Below are positions 4,917 to 6,616 of a stretch of 6,616 nt of DNA, in pieces. Position numbers and translations under genes: made by a program. Position 1 is the stretch's first letter. Each line of letters opens with the position of its first letter. Under the pieces are notes generated by a model, which saw only the letters and a list, made by a program, of their open reading frames with translations, was not told the origin of the DNA and made no database searches. Origin of the DNA: Candidatus Aminicenantota bacterium (lineage in GTDB: Bacteria > Acidobacteriota > Aminicenantia > Aminicenantales > Aminicenantaceae); NCBI GenBank assembly GCA_030670375.1, contig DAOVBT010000113.1, forward strand, positions 1-6,616, written 5' to 3'.

Positions 4917-6386
4917 ATGGAGACGAGAAAAAAAATCGGATTTTTCTTAGGGCCAACGCTTTTTCTTTTGGCATATTTTTCGCCCCTTCTTCCCCAAAAT
5001 CCCAGGGCTCACGACCTTTTGTCTATGTTTCTGTTGATTGTAGTCTGGTGGGTAACCGAATGTATTCCTATCCCGGTTACAGCTCTCCTGATTCCTGTAT
5101 TTCTCACGACTCTCCGTATCTGCTCGGTCGGAGAGGCCTTTGCTCCGTTTGCCAATCCGATCATCATGCTTTTTCTAGGAAGCTTTGTTTTGGCTCGGGC
5201 CATGTGTGTGCATGGCCTGGATCAAAGGCTGGCCTATTCCGTCCTCTCTGTTAAAGGCACCGCCACAAAAAAAACAAGGATTCTTTTTGCGCTGGGACTG
5301 ACAAGCATGTTCCTTTCGTTATGGATAAGCAACACAGCAACAACTGCCATGATGTATCCGATAGCTTTGGGAGTTTTGGATAGATTCCGGAGTGATAATG
5401 AGACAAACAAACAAACCCCGTTCAGTGTCGTTCTCCTGCTTACTCTGGCCTATTCGTCTTCGATCGGCGGCATAGGAACACCGATAGGAAGTCCACCCAA
5501 TCTTATAGCCATCGGCTTGCTGGAAAGATTGGTCGATTACAGGGTGACCTTTTTCCAGTGGATGATCATAGGTTTTCTCATCATGCTTCCTATGTATATT
5601 GTGTTGTTTTTTTTGATGAGGTGGAAACTGAGAAAAAGCAATGGGGAGGTGAGCAAAAAAAAAGCCATTTTTTCCAAAAAAAATCAACCGGACTCCCGTC
5701 TTTCCGTTGCTCAAAGAAACGTGTTGATCGCATTTTCTGTTACCGTGTTTCTCTGGGTTTTTCCTGGCTTTGTCTCCCTCGTATGGGGCAGGGAAGCATC
5801 CCTATACATCTGGCTTCATGGTCATTTCCCCGAATCTGTGGCAGCCATTATCGGAGCAAGTTTGCTCTTTTTCCTGCCCGTCCGGCTCAAACAGAACAAG
5901 TTTACTCTCTCCATAAAAGAGGCTTTACACATTGACTGGGGAACTCTCCTTCTTTTTGGCGGAGGTCTCTCTCTGGGATTTCAAATGTTTGAAACAGGTT
6001 TGGCCGATGCCATCGGAAAATTTTTCATCTCCATGGGAGGAAGCTCGGCTAGCTTATCTCTCATCACACTTTTATCGGTAACATTCAGCGTGTTTCTTAC
6101 AGAGCTGACGTCCAACACTGCTTCTGCCAACATGTTGATCCCGATTATCATCGCGATATCAAACGCCGCATCGATTAATCCTCTGCCTCCAGTCCTCGGA
6201 AGCGCCATCGGGTGCAGTTTCGCATTTATGCTGCCTGTAGCAACTCCCCCCAACGCAATCATCTACGGATCGGGCATGATTCGTCTCCCTCAGATGATGA
6301 AAACCGGATTTTGGCTCAATGTAGCAGGAATCATCATCATATGGCTCGGCATCCGGTTTCTCATCCCCTCGCTTGGTCTCATTTAA
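4917..6386 (+). CDS. DASS/SLC13-family sodium-coupled anion (dicarboxylate or sulfate) transporter
   Basis: This 489-residue polytopic inner-membrane protein has the length and repeat layout of divalent anion:Na+ symporters. Both family SNT motifs that build the substrate and sodium sites are present: S138-N139-T140 (WISNTATTAMM) and S399-N400-T401 (LTSNTASANM). Their partner loops are GGIGTPIGSPPN (184-195) and LPVATPPNAI (439-448), the latter matching the family signature. The segment WWVTECIPIPVTALLIP (44-60) is typical of the first repeat. A positively charged cytoplasmic loop (about 237-260, rich in lysine) separates the halves. Likely substrates are C4-dicarboxylates such as succinate, or sulfate; the sequence does not decide. 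The start at 4917 gives the normal N-terminus with its first membrane helix (8-24). No clear Shine-Dalgarno sequence precedes it and no promoter is evident in the 15-bp gap, so it is probably co-transcribed with the methyltransferase. Confidence 0.93.
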   Translation: METRKKIGFFLGPTLFLLAYFSPLLPQNPRAHDLLSMFLLIVVWWVTECIPIPVTALLIPVFLTTLRICSVGEAFAPFANPIIMLFLGSFVLARAMCVHGLDQRLAYSVLSVKGTATKKTRILFALGLTSMFLSLWISNTATTAMMYPIALGVLDRFRSDNETNKQTPFSVVLLLTLAYSSSIGGIGTPIGSPPNLIAIGLLERLVDYRVTFFQWMIIGFLIMLPMYIVLFFLMRWKLRKSNGEVSKKKAIFSKKNQPDSRLSVAQRNVLIAFSVTVFLWVFPGFVSLVWGREASLYIWLHGHFPESVAAIIGASLLFFLPVRLKQNKFTLSIKEALHIDWGTLLLFGGGLSLGFQMFETGLADAIGKFFISMGGSSASLSLITLLSVTFSVFLTELTSNTASANMLIPIIIAISNAASINPLPPVLGSAIGCSFAFMLPVATPPNAIIYGSGMIRLPQMMKTGFWLNVAGIIIIWLGIRFLIPSLGLI

Positions 6387-6402
6387 ACCTGAACTATTCA
6401 TA

Positions 6403-6505
6403 AAAAATGCCGATGCTTTTTTTACTCCAGCAATATCAGGAATTTATCCTGACATTACTGAAAAAACTTTTCAAGAAGAGTCTTTTTATTTTCATCGGCA
6501 TTTTT
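6403..6505. repeat. 103-bp structured element with 13-bp terminal inverted repeats; possible bidirectional terminator or small palindromic repeat
   Basis: AAAAATGCCGATG (6403-6415) pairs exactly with CATCGGCATTTTT (6493-6505). The interior holds two further hairpins. TCAGGA-ATTTA-TCCTGA (6436-6452) extends to 10 bp if a G-U pair is allowed on the minus-strand RNA. The second, about 6461-6486, is ACTTTT-CAAG-AAGAGT with an A/T extension. Together these make a three-way-junction shape. It starts 16 bp after the transporter stop and each outer arm ends in an A/T run, so it could end transcription in both directions. No target-site duplication is evident at the ends. Confidence 0.5.
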
Positions 6506-6616
6506 GACCCTTCGGGCGAGCCGATCTCACTACATCTGCTTTGTTGCGATCCATTTGCGGTACACTTGTACAGCAGCATGGACCGACGCCTCGCATCTGC
6601 AGCAAGCTAGGCTCGT
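6506..6616. other. GC-rich non-coding or edge segment of unknown nature
   Basis: About 57% G+C, against about 30% for 6387-6505. I see no convincing gene start, ribosome-binding site or tRNA. Short symmetric pieces occur: GTACA-CT-TGTAC (6560-6571), and CGAGCC (6517-6522) facing GGCTCG (6610-6615). Two frames stay open to the edge (one per strand), so it could be the end of a gene, a dispersed repeat or an inserted element whose bulk lies outside the window. Confidence 0.3.

Noticed and set aside
5319..5714. 131-codon minus-strand frame inside the transporter gene
   Set aside because: Shadow of the transporter coding sequence; no start signals and no recognisable motif.
6407..6610. 67-codon plus-strand frame after the transporter
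   Set aside because: It runs through the 13-bp inverted repeats and both internal hairpins and across the sharp composition change, has no ribosome-binding site, and its translation shows no domain. The structure explains the sequence better.

Overview
The window holds six complete or near-complete genes plus one gene cut by the left edge. It looks like chromosomal DNA of a diderm (Gram-negative-type) bacterium. A TolC-family outer-membrane channel sits next to a periplasmic adaptor lipoprotein, which only makes sense in a cell with an outer membrane. The promoters I can read fit the sigma-70 consensus (TTGACT-17-TATTTT and TTGACT-17-TATGAT). Base composition is moderate, and nothing fixes the lineage. 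I see no rRNA, tRNA, CRISPR array or transposase.

Left third (1-2340, minus strand): an operon of TetR-family regulator -> TolC-family channel -> membrane-fusion adaptor lipoprotein. The adaptor's first 59 codons lie at 1-177 and run off the left edge. The genes are tightly packed (the TetR stop is 2 bp from the TolC ATG; TolC and the adaptor are separated by 18 bp) and each has a good Shine-Dalgarno sequence. The promoter is at 2309-2337. Downstream of it lie a 17-bp inverted repeat at the predicted transcription start and a perfect 32-bp palindrome just before the regulator's ribosome-binding site. The simplest reading is a self-regulated drug or metabolite efflux operon whose inner-membrane pump lies beyond the left edge.

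Middle (2427-3994, minus strand): an MBL-fold (glyoxalase II-like) hydrolase followed by a XerC/XerD-type tyrosine recombinase with an ATGA overlap. They are read from a strong promoter at 3966-3994. A hairpin that includes the recombinase stop codon is a possible terminator.

Right (4047-6386, plus strand): a class I SAM methyltransferase of unknown substrate and a DASS/SLC13-family sodium-coupled anion transporter, probably co-transcribed from a divergent promoter at 4066-4095. Both divergent promoters sit so close to the best start codons (7 and 8 bases from the -10 box) that the two mRNAs are predicted to be leaderless, while the efflux operon uses classical Shine-Dalgarno starts.

Right edge (6387-6616): no convincing gene. 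An AT-rich 103-bp element is bounded by 13-bp inverted repeats and contains two internal hairpins. It is followed by a sharply more GC-rich stretch (about 57% against about 30%) that continues out of the window.

Most genes are ordinary family members. The items most worth a second look are the double leaderless divergent promoter, the two nested symmetric sites in the TetR leader, and the structured element at the right edge. I did not find a clear new multi-gene system.
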